Assembly (NCBI GenBank): GCA_026182355.1
Contig: JAPFBL010000068.1
Coordinates: 11,569,001 to 11,633,000 of the forward strand
DNA: 64,000 nucleotides
Source of the DNA: Hermatobates lingyangjiaoensis
Lineage: Eukaryota > Arthropoda > Insecta > Hemiptera > Hermatobatidae
Direction: 5' to 3'
The position numbers and the translations under genes are program-made. Position 1 is the stretch's first letter. Each line of letters starts with the position of its first letter. The notes beneath the pieces were generated by a model. The model saw only the letters and a program-made list of their open reading frames with translations, was not told where the DNA came from and made no database searches. Of this stretch, positions 10,191-22,690 are shown piece after piece.

Positions 10191-12059
10191 AACAAGTCCT
10201 TTCTCACACATACCGGATTGCTTTAGTCATCAACAAATCATTAACACATATCATGTCGTGATTTTAAAACTCTATATTTGAAGTATTGTTCATAACCTTA
10301 TAATATATATTTTTTTTTATATCTGAGAACCTGAGACATAGCGCTAGATCTCTAGCGAATGGCGACGGTTGTGATTCACGATAAGTCACGACCTTTAGGT
10401 AACTTCTCAACCTCCTAAATGTTTGGAAAACGATCCCTCAATTTTTGTGATCCTATCTATCTTTAAAGTAATTAATGGTGAGAGTGTGCCAAAACTTTGA
10501 GATGATTACTTTAGTACATCATTTCACTCAAACTCTTAACAGAAACCTTAATTGGTACATTAAAGATTTGCAAAATGAAATCTTCCACCTTTTGTTGACA
10601 ATGATGAGTGGAGGGCTCAATGATGGGTCAGTGAGTAGAGTTAAAAATCAGTAAGTGAAATATTATCAATCCACCAGAAAAATTAAAAAAAAAACCGAGT
10701 TGTTCTGTTTTTTGTTCTGATATTACTTCTAAAAGACGATTGTTTCAGTTGAAATTGCAAATTCTGTTTTACAGTTTGATCTTGTCAAATTCGATTTTCT
10801 TGACTCCATGTAAACGCTAAAATCAACACTTAATCATCACTTAGCTTTTATTGATTTTTTTTAGCGTTTTTATATATTAGTAAATAATGAGATACCATAA
10901 ATAAATTATAGAAGTACACATATTTCTTCCTTTGAGAAGGGATCCTATAGGGCTAAATGAAACAATCTTAATGGAGATGAAGTTTGGAGAAATAATTGGT
11001 ATAATATAAAAATATGAAATTATAACTAGTGAAGCTCCACAGTAATTGATGAATTATGAGACACTCAAATTAAAGAGTGGAATCCATATTAACTTACCAG
11101 TCTGAAGTAGTTTTGAACAGGTTTGAAACTTCTGCCCTCTTGTAAGACAGAGTCCTTTCCATTAAATGTGACGACCAAAACCAAACCTAGATGACTATTG
11201 CGGTATATTAACTGTTCAAAACAATCATTATATATTTTAAGCCAATTTTAATAATTATAAAGGTAATGTAATAAATAATTTTAACTTAAAAATAGTGTAT
11301 GTTAAGCCTACAAACTTACATTTCTGACGGAAATGTTTGGAAGATCTCACCATAATATAATGGGATCTTAAAAATCACCAATGAGGGTAAAATATTGGAA
11401 ATGTGGCTTGTAAAAATTAGAAAATTGGTTGAATTTTACAAAAATCTGAAGCCTAAGTCCAAATCTTAATAAACTAAGAGCAATCCAGGTATCGTAGATT
11501 GTTCCCACAGAGTGCAGTTGCTAATTTAAACCATTGAACGAACCCGTATTGTATAACAAAGGGGTTATACTGAATGTATTAAGAATGATTTTAAGCAAAC
11601 ATTTCACCCTTAATTTTACCCCTCCTACAGCGTCATTATAATAGGTACCAAAAGGAATAAATTTGATCCTGTCACTGTATTATATTGCTATGATGAGTTT
11701 GAACGTATCACAATGTTCCATAAATGTGATAACTTTTAAAAGAATATAATGCTGATTGCTAAATATTCGTTTAGTACTGCTTAGTGCATACACATAGACT
11801 GTGGTGGTCAATATACAGTTCACAAAAATTTGGGGTCGATGCCTGAACGAATAATGCTTGCTCTACTGGGTCAGTTTTGTATATGAAGTAACCGTGGGTT
11901 TTCGTAAAGTAACATTATAATGAAACATAAAATTATCACTCAACCAAAAGTGTTATTCGTGGTGGATAGAATAAGGGCAGATTTTAGTTTTGCTACTTGT
12001 ATGCTGACAGTTGTAAGAATGATGTAATACTTGACGTTATAACTTGAATTGCTACATGA
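10191..12059. other. AT-rich gene-free stretch
   Basis: No frame longer than about 60 codons, no recognised repeat boundary and no motif cluster that stands out. Confidence 0.5.
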
Positions 12060-12360
12060 AATGACGCAACCAATCACGAGTAAACTTTGACTCACATAGA
12101 GGCATGCAAATGTGAAAAATCAGCATGCGATGGAGAAGAACAGGGAGATAAGCGATGATATTACAGTGCATGGTGTAAGGGGTGTGGGGAGGTGGAGGAG
12201 GTAATAAGTGTGACACGGCTAGTTAGGCAGGCAGTCACTGAGGCCCTAATGCCCCGATAAGCCTGGAATTCATTGATGCCGCACATCCTCCTAACTGCCG
12301 CAGACCAGTCTGCCTGAGTTATGTCAAATCCTTATCAAGCTTGATAACATCTTTTAAATA
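12060..12360. promoter_or_regulatory. Candidate enhancer-like island with four GATA motifs
   Basis: A GC-richer block with ATGCAAAT near 12104 (octamer-like), AGATAAG at 12146-12152, CGATAAG at 12255-12261, CTTATC at 12331-12336 and TGATAAC at 12342-12348. A purine-rich run lies at 12175-12205. Four GATA-type sites in about 200 bp of non-coding DNA is suggestive of a regulatory element, but the factor and target gene are unknown. Confidence 0.4.
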
Positions 12361-13199
12361 ACCACTATTATGCACAAATGTGTGTTTTTCTCCAAACGCA
12401 AAATTATATATAACTAGTGAACGTTATCATCATATATCATAGAATGAGTAATGAATCTTTATTTCTCTTTTCCGGATATTACTTATTTGAAGGCAATTTT
12501 AATTTTTGTACAACACATACGTACATATGATGAAAATTCACTTTAAATTACCTAAAACACTATAACTATCACATCGTAAGAATAAAAAAACAATACTTAT
12601 ACTTTTGCTATTGCTTCTAGTAAAACATCAATTCTAGTAGAAACTAATAAGCAAAGTTTTACCAGAAACTAGCCAATTTGAAACGTAAATTATTTTACAA
12701 ACTAGCCAATTTACAAACGTAAAGTTTGTTCTACAAGCCAAAAAGTATTTTTAAATGTCTATTTATAATAATGCAAGGAATTAAAATATTCTTCAGAAGA
12801 GAATTTTCATTCTATAAGATTAGAAAAGTAAAAACTTGACGTTCAAATCTGAAAGAGAAGATTAAAAATAAGTACAATCTTATCATGTGTATACAATATG
12901 GTGAAAAAACTGTGAACATGTTTGTAGAGATACGATCTGTTTCTTAAGAGAGCTGTTATCAACATTCATAATCCACAAGGGTAAATAACTTGGGCATACA
13001 TGTCGCAAATATTAAATATAAAAAACAAGATTACACATACATTTACTATACAAGTTATAAATTAGCTGAAAAAAACACAAATAAACAGAACTGACGCAGT
13101 TCATCTCGATATTAGACGAATTTACACTTGATCAATCTCTTCTCCTGATAGGTGTCCTCGTAGACCGTTTCTTTTTTAATAGTATTCATAACCAATACA
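12361..13199. other. AT-rich gene-free stretch
   Basis: It contains a local near-duplication around 12650-12730 (ACCAGAAACTAGCCAATTTG and a related phrase soon after). No gene seen. Confidence 0.45.
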
Positions 13200-13290
13200 G
13201 AAAACTACCCAACGAACTACACAACATAAATTCTCAACACAAAAACGATATTTCGACATCCGTCGTCATCAGATGTAAAAATGAACCACT
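13200..13290 (-). repeat. Repeat E fragment with structured CTGATGA-stem-GAAA motif
   Basis: On the minus strand, CTGATGA (13272-13266), one spacer base C, the stem arms GAC and GTC around GGAT (13264-13255), then GAAA (13254-13251). The core is exact. The flanks do not match family B or C, so this is a separate carrier of the motif. Confidence 0.55.
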
Positions 13291-13391
13291 AGAAAACTGT
13301 ATTTATATTTTTATGCACTGTATTATGTAAGATAAGAGTAATTTTTTCATAATAATGGAAATTATATAGCTATAAAGTTGTCATAATAATC

Positions 13392-13594
13392 TATATATAT
13401 ATAAAGATTTCACATAAACACGTAAAATAACAATCAATGAAACCATAATATGAAATGGGAAAGCAAGACTAAGATCTTTCAACCAGCTCAACTTTCAACC
13501 CAAATGGGTTTTTGACTCTGACAAAGACCACTTGTTACGGATGAAAGATCTTAGTCTTATTTTCCCATTTCATATTGTGGTTTGATCATTGATA
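13392..13594. repeat. Family B repeat, copy 2 (imperfect palindrome)
   Basis: Two inverted family B units meet near 13497. The outer parts match the family consensus (ATATGAAATGGGAAA, AAGACTAAGATCTTTCAACC). The right unit has CTGACAA at 13518-13524 and GAAA at 13543-13546, so the core is decayed by one base. The left unit has lost its core. A short (TA)n tract lies to the left. Confidence 0.75.
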
Positions 13595-14183
13595 TTTATG
13601 TATATATAGATACAGGCATATCACACGGATATTGTGAATCATGGCTTCCTTTTGTTTTGCAAGTCTGAAACATCTTTCTCTTTTATTTTCTTACTTAGAC
13701 AACACTGCTTTTAGTTTTATTTTTTTTTTTGATAATTGGAAAATGATTCGAAATATTGATTACATTGAATTATTCAGGTTTGCCATTATTTTAGATATAT
13801 TTTAAGAAGGCAGTTTACTTGGTCAATAAGTTACTTTGCCAAGGCTTATGAGCACTGACTTGTAACCATAAGAGCTTAAGCTAACCTCATGTTTACTCTT
13901 TTTTCAATTCTACAACCCCTTCATCAAAGCATGGTGTCATCATCATAAGAAACATGCGTTGACTCATTATTCTTAATTTTCTACGTTGTATATTAAAAAA
14001 AAATGATGTGGAAGTTAAAAAAACTAGTTTCGTTGAGAGGATTTTTAATTCAATGTATTTGCATGTTTATATAATCGGACTACTGATAAAACAGGCAAAA
14101 TCCCACAGGCAAATAACACCTTCTACGGTCTCCTCTACAGTCAATGTTTCCATGTTACCACCAACCAAAGGAGATAAAAAAAG
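13595..14183. other. AT-rich sequence without recognised features
   Basis: Frames of 73 and 98 codons overlap on opposite strands around 14008-14363. Neither shows a domain, and the second crosses a family A fragment. Confidence 0.4.
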
Positions 14184-14345
14184 GAAAAAAATGGAGTGGC
14201 CTGCACTCAACTTTCCTATAAACATATAAAACTTCTTGGATATATTATAAATAATGTCCCATTTAAACATTATATAAATTACCAAATGGGAGATGTTTAT
14301 TAGTTTTTCATTCCTGGAGGTAGTATAGACAGTGATTGATCCACT
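14184..14345 (+). mobile_element. Family A 5' end fragment (older copy)
   Basis: GGAGTGGCCTGCACTCAACT and the next 120 bp match 15857-15975, including the block around CCCATTTAAACAT and AAATGGGA. It is diverged. Together with 14880-15580 it may be one old copy, interrupted by the minisatellite at 14507-14804. Confidence 0.6.
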
Positions 14346-14506
14346 TATCATAATAATTATCAACGCTTATTTCTGGTTATCACAAAACTAATGCAATATT
14401 ATAATTGGTATTACCAGCATTATAAGCAGTAATATGTTTTTAAAGCCTACGTGAAGATTAGTGTTACAAATAATCTCTTATAGCAGAACCTGGCTTTTGT
14501 TCCTGT

Positions 14507-14804
14507 AGGCAGCGGATCTCATGCATGGCAATCTGTAACATTACATCGCCAGTGGATCTCATACATGGCAATCTGTAACATTACATAGCCAGTGGATCTC
14601 TTACATGGCAATCTGTAACATTACATCGCCAGTGGATCTCATGCATGGCAATCTGTAACATTTCATCGCCAGTGGATCTCATACATGGCAATCTGTAACA
14701 TTACATCGCCAGTGGATCTCATACATGGCAATCTGTAACATTACATCGCCAGTGGATCTCATACATGGCAATCTGTAACATTACATCGCCAGTGGATCTC
14801 TTAT
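14507..14804. repeat. 40-bp minisatellite, about 7.5 copies
   Basis: A 40-bp unit reading CGCCAGTGGATCTCATACAT then GGCAATCTGTAACATTACAT is repeated about seven and a half times head to tail. Copies differ at one to three sites, for example ATGCAT, TTACAT or ATACAT in the same place. There are no unique spacers, so it is not a CRISPR. It sits between two parts of an old family A copy. Confidence 0.95.
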
Positions 14805-14879
14805 ATTGAATGTAGTTATTTGACCTCCATCTACATTACAGATCTAAGGCAAAGCCTTCTCTTTAAAACTTCAAAGTAT

Positions 14880-15580
14880 TCCAATTTTTCCTGAAAAAGT
14901 TAGAACTATTTAATAAAAAATGTCAGTGACAACGAATCACTGAACAATGAGCTTAAAATTAGTATCCATTTTGGACTATAGAACACAAGTGTCTATTCCT
15001 CTAACTTTAATATTAAACAATCATAATGTGATTCATAAACACAAGCAAATCTGCATCTAATATTAAGTTTTATTCAAGAGTGCAAACAATAGATTGTTTG
15101 TTAGAGAAGTACATCATACCATGTAAATGATCATAATTATATGTTTCATTAGAGTTGATTTTTACAAACTAGAATTTATTCTTACATCTCATATTATGTC
15201 ATTAAATCGTTTCAAATAGTTTCATTAAACCTCTAAATATCAATTTTATTTCAGTTGATTCACTTAAAAAATGTCTGAGTAAATGTAAATAAATGCAAAT
15301 AAACCTAACAATATAGCATGTGATCCATTAGCCCAAGAGAAATATTCAATTCTCATAGCTTCGAAATTTCTGAAATTTTACCATTTTTTTTTTGAATTGC
15401 GAATTTTTTGTTCAATGTTTTCGTAAAATTTCATCTTTCTTTAAAGAACCGTTTATCGTCAGAAAATTTTTTTTTGAAAACTGAAAAGGTACATTAAAGC
15501 GCCTTTAGGTAACGTAATCTTAAAAGAAATTATCAAAAGTCATAGACCACATGATGCTCCACTTTTAGGTATAATTTCAT
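14880..15580 (+). mobile_element. Family A, old diverged copy (middle part)
   Basis: Many blocks align with the better copies: TTCAAGAGTGCAA near 15073, CTTACATCTCATATTATGTC near 15182, the TCAATTTTATTTCAGT block near 15239, and the CGCCTTTAGGTAACGTAATC block near 15500. Similarity fades after about 15580. The 3' tail with its palindrome is missing. Confidence 0.65.
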
Positions 15581-15856
15581 TTAGATCCAAATAAATTAAA
15601 ACACTAACATAATAATTAAAACATAACATTAAAATAATAACATTTAAGGAATATGGGATTCTTGGATGATCTATGTGGTTCGTCGGCTCTTGACACGAAA
15701 TGTCACTCAGCAAGTCACGCTGTTGATAGGTTGTAATCAAGCCTTTCAAATAATTGGTCGAAAGCTAATTATAAGCAATTTGAAGTTGAAGTAGAAAAAT
15801 AGTGTTATGATGCTATATTAACCCATAAAAAGTTACACTGTCAAAAATAAAAAAAA

Positions 15857-17514
15857 TCTGGAGTGGCCTACACTCTACTTTACTATAAGTAACTTAATGT
15901 GAAATTTCTTGAGTATATAAAACATAACGTCTCATTTAAACATAACGTAAACATCTAAATGGGATATGATTAAATGGAGAATGAAAACATTAATTTTTTT
16001 GGAAACAAAGTTGCACAAAACATGTAAATAACAAGAATTGTCTAAAAAATCTATTCAATAAAACTTGATTTTCTTTTCATCTGTCAAAAAACGTATATTC
16101 AAATTTACTCTGAGCGAGTGTTACCTTTTTCATGCCGCTGTACTTTGTTATAAGGTTGCTTTGAATGTATATTGAGAAAACAAATTATAGTAATTATCAA
16201 GTTTTCCATACTCCATTCAAAGTCAAAATAGGCTATTCAGGATAATATAAAGCTTTTATAGCTGGAAGTTTCTAATTTTTGAAAATAATAAATATCAACT
16301 ATTAGACTAGAATAGTGAAAAAACTGGATATTCGTCAACAAATATAAATCCTCTTTCTTGAGGAAAGAGTCCATTCCTCACATTTCAATATCATGGTAAG
16401 ATACTACAATTCACAAAGATGAAGAAACTATAACTGTTATTAAGTTTTGCTCAAGAGTGCAATATATAGATTTATTAAAGCAGTTTATGAGACAAATCCA
16501 TCATAACATGAAAGACAGAGGAAATTAATTTATGTTTGTTGGCGGTGATTTTTTACATGTAATAATATTATTCCTCTTACATCCCTTATAAGTCAATAAA
16601 CAATTTAAATTGTTCCTTTATAAATATCCATTTTATCTCAGTCGAATCGCTCAAAAAATTTCTAAGTCAATGTAAACAATAAAAAAAAAAACAAAAAATT
16701 CGACAAGTATAGCAGGTGACCTCTTAGTCTAGGATAAACAAAGAGTTTTTATATCGTTATTGCTCTTTCCCGTAATTGAAACTTCATAATTTTTTTTTTA
16801 TGAATTGCTAATTTTTTGTTCCATTTTTGGTCAAATTTTCATTATTTTTTAATGAGCCGTTTCGCGTCAAAAAAACATTTTCTGAAAACAGAAATCGTAA
16901 TGTAAAGCCCCATTAGCGAATGTAATTTTAAAAAAAAATATCTCAATTCATTCTACACATAATGTTCTATTTATAGGCATAGTTTCATTCTTGTCCGTCA
17001 AACAGTATGGCTTGTATCGCTCTCACAAGGTTTGAGATTGAATTACAAGTCAAAATGTTTACATTTTATTGAAAAAAATATATTTCCTGTTGTTTTAAAA
17101 TTCTGAATATATTTTTCGTTTGTTCCATTTGTAACCTCAAAGATAATGTCAAAATTTCAAAACTCTAGGGTTATCAGTTTAAGAGAAATAAATGTTTTCT
17201 AAAAAACGGTTTTTGGCAAAAAAAGTGATTTTCCCATCATGCATAATTCTTCCCAAACAGTAGGGATCTTCGTCTTTATGGGGCCCATTTTTGTGTAAAA
17301 TATCAACTTAATCCATCAAAGATTCTGGACCGTAGCGTGGTAACAAGCAATGCTAACACACTCACCCACCCACCCACCCACCCACACACACACACACAGA
17401 CATCATCGTAAAAACGTCATAAAACGAGTTCTGGGACCTCAAAACATGTAATTCCGTCAAAATCTGGAGATCGAATTTTTTCACGATCACTATACTTTAC
17501 TTATAGTAAAGTAA
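15857..17514 (+). mobile_element. Family A, longest copy, with matching inverted ends
   Basis: Similarity to other copies starts near GGAGTGGCCTACACTC (15860). TACTTTACTATAAGTAA at 15876-15892 is the exact reverse complement of 17497-17513, a 17-bp inverted match near the two ends. The 3' end is also a hairpin (TACTTTACT, loop, AGTAAAGTA). Order: 5' block, relic reading frame around 16370-16550 with stops, AT-rich middle, (ACCC)n at 17363-17397, conserved tail. No clear target-site duplication is seen, and about 16 bp of family sequence lie outside the left inverted match, so the true 5' end and element class are open. Confidence 0.75.
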
Positions 17515-18969
17515 TAACATTTCTGCTTCTCATTTGTGGACATATACATTCTAAATATAAGAATCACCTTCATATTCAAATTTTAGAAACAAAGTTCATA
17601 ATTTTTTTGATATTCGGAGGAAACTTTCTACAATTATTTCTGCACTCTCATCAATTTATTCACTTTACTTTTATAAAAAAAAATATCACAGCTTTAAGTC
17701 AATACTTGGAGACAAATCTTAAAGAGTAGTATTAAAGAGTTAAATCATTTAATTTTATTAAAAAAATTAATATAATTTTGATATTTTGATAGTAACGAAA
17801 ATGAACAATGTGGTTATTAAATTTGCTGTACATAATACATCTGACTTTATTGTATACAAATTTAATTTAAAAAATATATAGTTTTTGTTTTCAAGAAGCG
17901 AGGTTTGTATGTTCTTGTGCTCAATTTCAGGCATGGTTCCAAGATCTGATATTAAGGAGGATTAAGTTGTTGTTTTTTTTATAAACTTCTCTCTGGAAAA
18001 GGTATACAAATAGATTTCTCAATAACGAGAAGCCAGCACATATTAATCTATTATGAATTGAATGGGACTTAAATGGCATTTAAAATTCTTAAAAACGATC
18101 ATCCATTCATTTCACAGTTCATTTAAAGCAAACTACTGCGTTTAAAATATATTTAGAACCAGCATTTAAGAGCTCAAGAATAGTAGATGGCTTCGAGCTA
18201 AACTTTGCTAACTACTGATATCCACAAAATATATAGATAACACTTGTTTGCAATATCATTATTGGAGGGAGTGGAGGAATACGTTTTGTCTTTAAAGGTT
18301 GTATATATTATTTTAAGAGTCAAAAATATATTCATATTCATCAAAATTATTAGAGCCACATTATAATTAAACAATTACATTTACTAGTAGTTTGATAATG
18401 AACTCCTTATAATATAAAAGTTGATAATTAGATCTTTCCAAATTTTTTATAGATAAACAATACATTTAATCAAACACACGTCAAAAGAAGTATAGACGTT
18501 CAGATTAATAATATTTAGTGAATTGAAATGGTAATTCTAAACTGAACGGTGATAGTTAATGGACTTAGTACTTTTATAAAGCAGCATCTAATTCTTGAAA
18601 TAAGCTTGCCTCACGACTGCATTCTCTGATGTTATTTTATGAGATTTATGTGTTTTCTTTTCAGTCAAAGTTACTTTTTAAACAAATCAGTTGTTTCCTG
18701 CTACGTGACAACCTCCAGTTTGATCTTATAAACCTATCAATCTGTAGTGTTTTACAATCACCAATTTTTCATTCTTCCTAAGATTGGTTAAATTTGAACA
18801 ATTTCAAAACAACATAGATACCGATTTTACTCTTTCACAATTGAAATATCATGGAATTGTCATGAATAAATTATGCACTATATCAAATCTAACAATTATT
18901 CAAGTCAATGAATCACACTTTGTATTCATAACAAATTATAAACAACCATTTATTTTTTTTAAAAAAAAA
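17515..18969. other. AT-rich gene-free stretch
   Basis: No supported features. The 92-codon frame at 18784-19062 runs into the family B repeat and is not a gene. Confidence 0.45.
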
Positions 18970-19066
18970 TCCGTTAAATCTGACGAAGACAGCTTGTTTT
19001 GGTTGAAAGATCTTAGTCATTTTACTCATTTTTTTTATTTCTTACTGTGGTTTATTCGTTGATATA
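18970..19066 (+). repeat. Family B repeat, copy 3 (single unit)
   Basis: CTGACGA at 18980-18986 and GAAA at 19005-19008 are intact; the stem between is partly broken (GACAGC against TTGGTT). The downstream AGATCTTAGTC and TGTGGTTT-like blocks identify the family. Confidence 0.7.
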
Positions 19067-19135
19067 GCTTTATATATTAACATATTTTAATAATATAATT
19101 ATTGTATATATGATATTATTTATAATATTATAATA

Positions 19136-19290
19136 GATATATATATATATATATGTAGAAAAATCGCAATTAAACACGTGAAGCAATGAATGAAATTCTA
19201 AACCACAAGGTAAAAAAACAAAAGAAATAAATGCTCTGAGGCCTTTCACTTTATGTCATCAGAGAGCAAACAATGTAAGAAAAAAGATGG
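19136..19290 (-). repeat. (TA)n plus family B-like variant
   Basis: (TA)n at 19136-19154 is followed by AAACACGTGAAGCAATGAATG and CTAAACCACAAGG, which resemble the family B outer part. On the minus strand CTGATGA (19262-19256) and GAAA (19247-19244) are present with a shortened interval and only a two-base-pair stem. Confidence 0.5.
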
Positions 19291-19614
19291 TAATAGAAAT
19301 CTTTTTTTTTTTTTTTTGGCCAATGAGGAAGGTTTGTAATAAAACCGAACGTTTGACATTTGAGAGTTTGTTATTTAAAACTAGAATACTGTCCAAAAAA
19401 CCCAATTTACTTTTAATATTTTATATATTATTTATGATATATAATTGATATATTATAATTAATATGAATAATTAGTATAATTAATAACTTTGAATCAAGA
19501 AGTTGAACATTTTTGAGGTTCACACTAGTGCTTAACTGCATACCAGTCTACTTTTTTAAATATTAAGTTGTGCATCGTAATTATAAGTTCAAATAAAAAC
19601 TCATACATTTTGTG

Positions 19615-19615
<1 letters not shown>

Positions 19616-19666
<51 letters not shown>
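19616..19666. repeat. (TA)n microsatellite, about 51 bp
   Basis: A long uninterrupted TA tract directly abutting family B copy 5. Confidence 0.95.
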
Positions 19667-19668
<2 letters not shown>

Positions 19669-19760
19669 ATGATCAAACCACAATAAGAAATGGGAAAACA
19701 AGACTAAGATCTTTCAACCGTAACAAGCAGTCTTTGTCAGAGTTAAAAACCCAACTGACT
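19667..19760 (-). repeat. Family B repeat, copy 5
   Basis: A single unit in minus orientation: ATGATCAAACCACAATAAG, AAGACTAAGATCTTTCAACC and CCCAACT are present. On the minus strand the core reads CTGACAA (19740-19734), stem arms GACTGC and ACGGTT with one mismatch, and GAAA (19715-19712). Confidence 0.8.
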
Positions 19761-19899
19761 CTTTTTATATATATATCAATGAAATCATTAACAGATGCTT
19801 CAGATACGGCACAATAAGCAATATTTATTTGTTGATAAATAATTTATTTGTTTGAACTTATAATTTAAAAAAAGCAGTCCAGATACTGTCCCATTTTAA

Positions 19900-20350
19900 G
19901 TTACAACACAACTATAAGATTAAAACTTAAGCCCGATATAAACTGTAGCTATCCTCAAGAATATGCCAGCGCCTTGGGATTCTTTTCCACCTAGATGGTT
20001 ATCACTCTTATCATTCAGTCGATGGAAAAACACAATGGCTATTCTTTTCATGTTGACCATACCTATTCTGCATTTGAAAATGATATGAACGCCAATTCGT
20101 GAGAATGACCCGAAACACAATTACCTTCACCTTATATGTACCGAAGTACCACAATTAACAGACCTGTCTCCCGAGCATGGCTGTCATGTATACAGAGTCA
20201 GCTGTGTTTCCGGTTTAATTGATAAAAAGGCTTAACGGGTAACTAAAATATGGTGATTGGGCAACAGATAGACCCACACCCCTGCTGTTATTGCTGAGTA
20301 TAATTGGTGAAGAAAAGTATTAATTTATAGTGAACAGTATGACGTCATCG
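19900..20350. other. GC-richer island, candidate conserved non-coding element
   Basis: Composition is more balanced than the flanks. A 66-codon minus-strand frame at 19920-20120 lacks a domain. TTTAATTGATAAA lies near 20214. No gene is supported. Confidence 0.3.
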
Positions 20351-22199
20351 CAGGTGATTTATTATCTGCTATCTCATATTTGAAAACTTTGCTTGTCGTA
20401 ACACGTGGACATCTATTTGCAACACACTTCTAATGGTGTCATCCTTGAAACTCAAAGTTACGTCAACCAATCTAATTTTGATGAAGCGATGTCACACTTG
20501 GCCGTATTTCGAAAATTAAATTAAAAACTTTCAGCGATATTATGATTTTTAATTAATGCGCTATAGCTATAAAGTTGTTTTTAAATTAACATTAATAGGA
20601 TGTTCTTGGCTTGATATTGACGAAATGGTCAGCAGCAAATGAAAAAAGAAAAAATTCTTTAGTTCAAACTTGATCTTTAGAAAGGTGACAGTTTTATAAA
20701 AATAACTTTTAAAAACGAAGCAGTATTGGTTAACCTATTACAATATAGAGAAAAGTAATCAATTTTTAAGTGTCTCCATTATAACGATAAATGTAGGCAA
20801 ACAAATTATGGTCGAAAAACATAAGTTGTACATTCCAAATAATGATTGACTCAAACTGATTGTTATTAATAAAAATAAACAGAATTTGTCATCCTAGAAA
20901 TAAAATTTTGTTGCAGTACTTTATGCATTATATATTGCCATATTTACCAAATTTTTCTGCACTTCATAAATTTGATATTTCTGAAATGGACTATCCGGAA
21001 ACTTTGGAATCTCTAAGTGATATTACTATAGTGATGCTTTCTTAATTATTTCATTACATATTTATGTTGTTAATATAAGACACTTTTTTCCAAAGAAGAA
21101 AAATTAGAATTTATTGATATATTCCAATTACAATTTTAAAATTAATTAATTAATTTTAAAAGCATAATATGAAATAAGTAAATATTGTAACAACCATTTC
21201 AAAGTTTCTCTTGAAACATGTTATTTCAAGACAAACACAAAAATTACAAATTTGTTTAATAATTAGCTTTAACATACCATGTTAGTTGCTAATGGCCAAT
21301 AATATATATGAGTTTTAATTGCAAAATATTCTATTATGGACCATCTGGTTTCTTCCAAACTTATGCTGAAAGAACGATATGGTAACTTTGAAAACTGTTG
21401 GATAGTGGAGCACAAACAAGTGGTGGCCCGGTGACTTATATCACTAGTGTCCAATTGGGCCACAAACACTTCCGCACACAAAACAGGTTTGGCTGAGCTG
21501 AACAGGTCCTTCCAACATAGTCTTGTCATAAGGAGAAACCTTTGTCATCTCATCACTATAAATAATTCTGCGAACACACATACACAGTCAGTCATGAGTA
21601 CTCGTATACAAGCAGCGATGCCACAATAAACACACCTGACTCTATTAGTATGGCTACTATGCATGCTAATTATGCTTTTAATGAATTATATTTTGTCAAT
21701 GTAAGTATATATATAGATTTCAAAGTTTGGAAAAACGATTGACATGTGCTAAAGATTGCATATTTTAATAATTAAAATATGTTATAACAATATTATTTAA
21801 GAACTGAAGTAGTACTTAATCATTTCAAACAATATGCAGCTTCATTGCTAGTAATTATGGTTGTTGTCAATTAATTAATTCAGTTTAGTAAATAAATTTA
21901 TTATTATATCTAGAAATTAAAGAATATAAATGTTTTACAACTTTGTATCGTCATACTTATGGTATTAAACCCACTCCAACTTATCACTTAAAGAATCACA
22001 AATCATTTGAAGCATTAATATCGATCATGGTTTAAAAACCTGTTACTGTAAGATAGAGCAAGTATGATACATGTTTGAAATGAGGTCGTTGAAAAAATGA
22101 ATGCAGTTCGAATGATATTAAATGACCATAAAAATTGTGCTTTATGAAAACATTCATAAGTCAAATATTCTATTGCTCACACTTGGAAATGACTCTACA
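20351..22199. other. AT-rich stretch with a weak GC-richer patch at 21330-21610
   Basis: Overlapping frames of 86 (minus, 21269-21529) and 60 codons (plus, 21447-21629) fall in the GC-richer patch and show no domain. The rest is A/T-rich without features. Confidence 0.4.
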
Positions 22200-22690
22200 C
22201 CTCCTTAGTAGGACGGAACAAAATGAGGGATGGTGTAAGAAAGGAAATAAATAGTGGAAGGAAAGAGAGAGAATGAATAAGCGAGGTGGTAGTGTTTGAG
22301 GGAGCAGCTAGCCCGGAGCGAACGCTGCACTAGTTAGGTGTCATTGAACGAGCCACCGCGCTATTAAAAACTTTGAAATTGTCAGTCACCTTGGACAGGC
22401 CGTCCACTTTTACTTTCCCTTCAATTCTCCTCTAATCGATTTAAGGAGAGCTCTTTCTTAAGAGCCGCTTTGAAGACCGGCCAACTAGACTACAGAGAAG
22501 GAGAGGGTGTGTGTAGGCAAATTAGCGCACTAGAAGACCTTGAGGAGGCAGGTCGGTTAGTGTTACTTGCGAGGGAGGAGTCGTTGGCCCATCAGACTTG
22601 TCACTTGTGTTACGCCACAAAACGCCATGATGGCACACTAAGCAGATTGTACCTACTTCACCAGGCTATAATCACGCTTCAGCTCATTCT
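22200..22690. other. GC-rich island, candidate conserved non-coding element
   Basis: About 490 bp of clearly balanced to GC-rich DNA in an AT-rich setting, including a GA-rich run at 22235-22275 and a palindromic CTCTTTCTTAAGAG near 22450. An 85-codon plus-strand frame (22470-22727) has no recognisable domain, and no splice pattern persuaded me. An exon of an unknown gene cannot be excluded. Confidence 0.4.

Noticed and set aside
14507..14804. CRISPR array
   Set aside because: The 40-bp units are contiguous, with no unique spacers, no nearby cas genes and a eukaryotic setting. It is a minisatellite.
15540..15749. Transposase fragment in a 69-codon minus-strand frame
   Set aside because: No residues or motif of any transposase family could be placed, and the segment lies where family A similarity fades.
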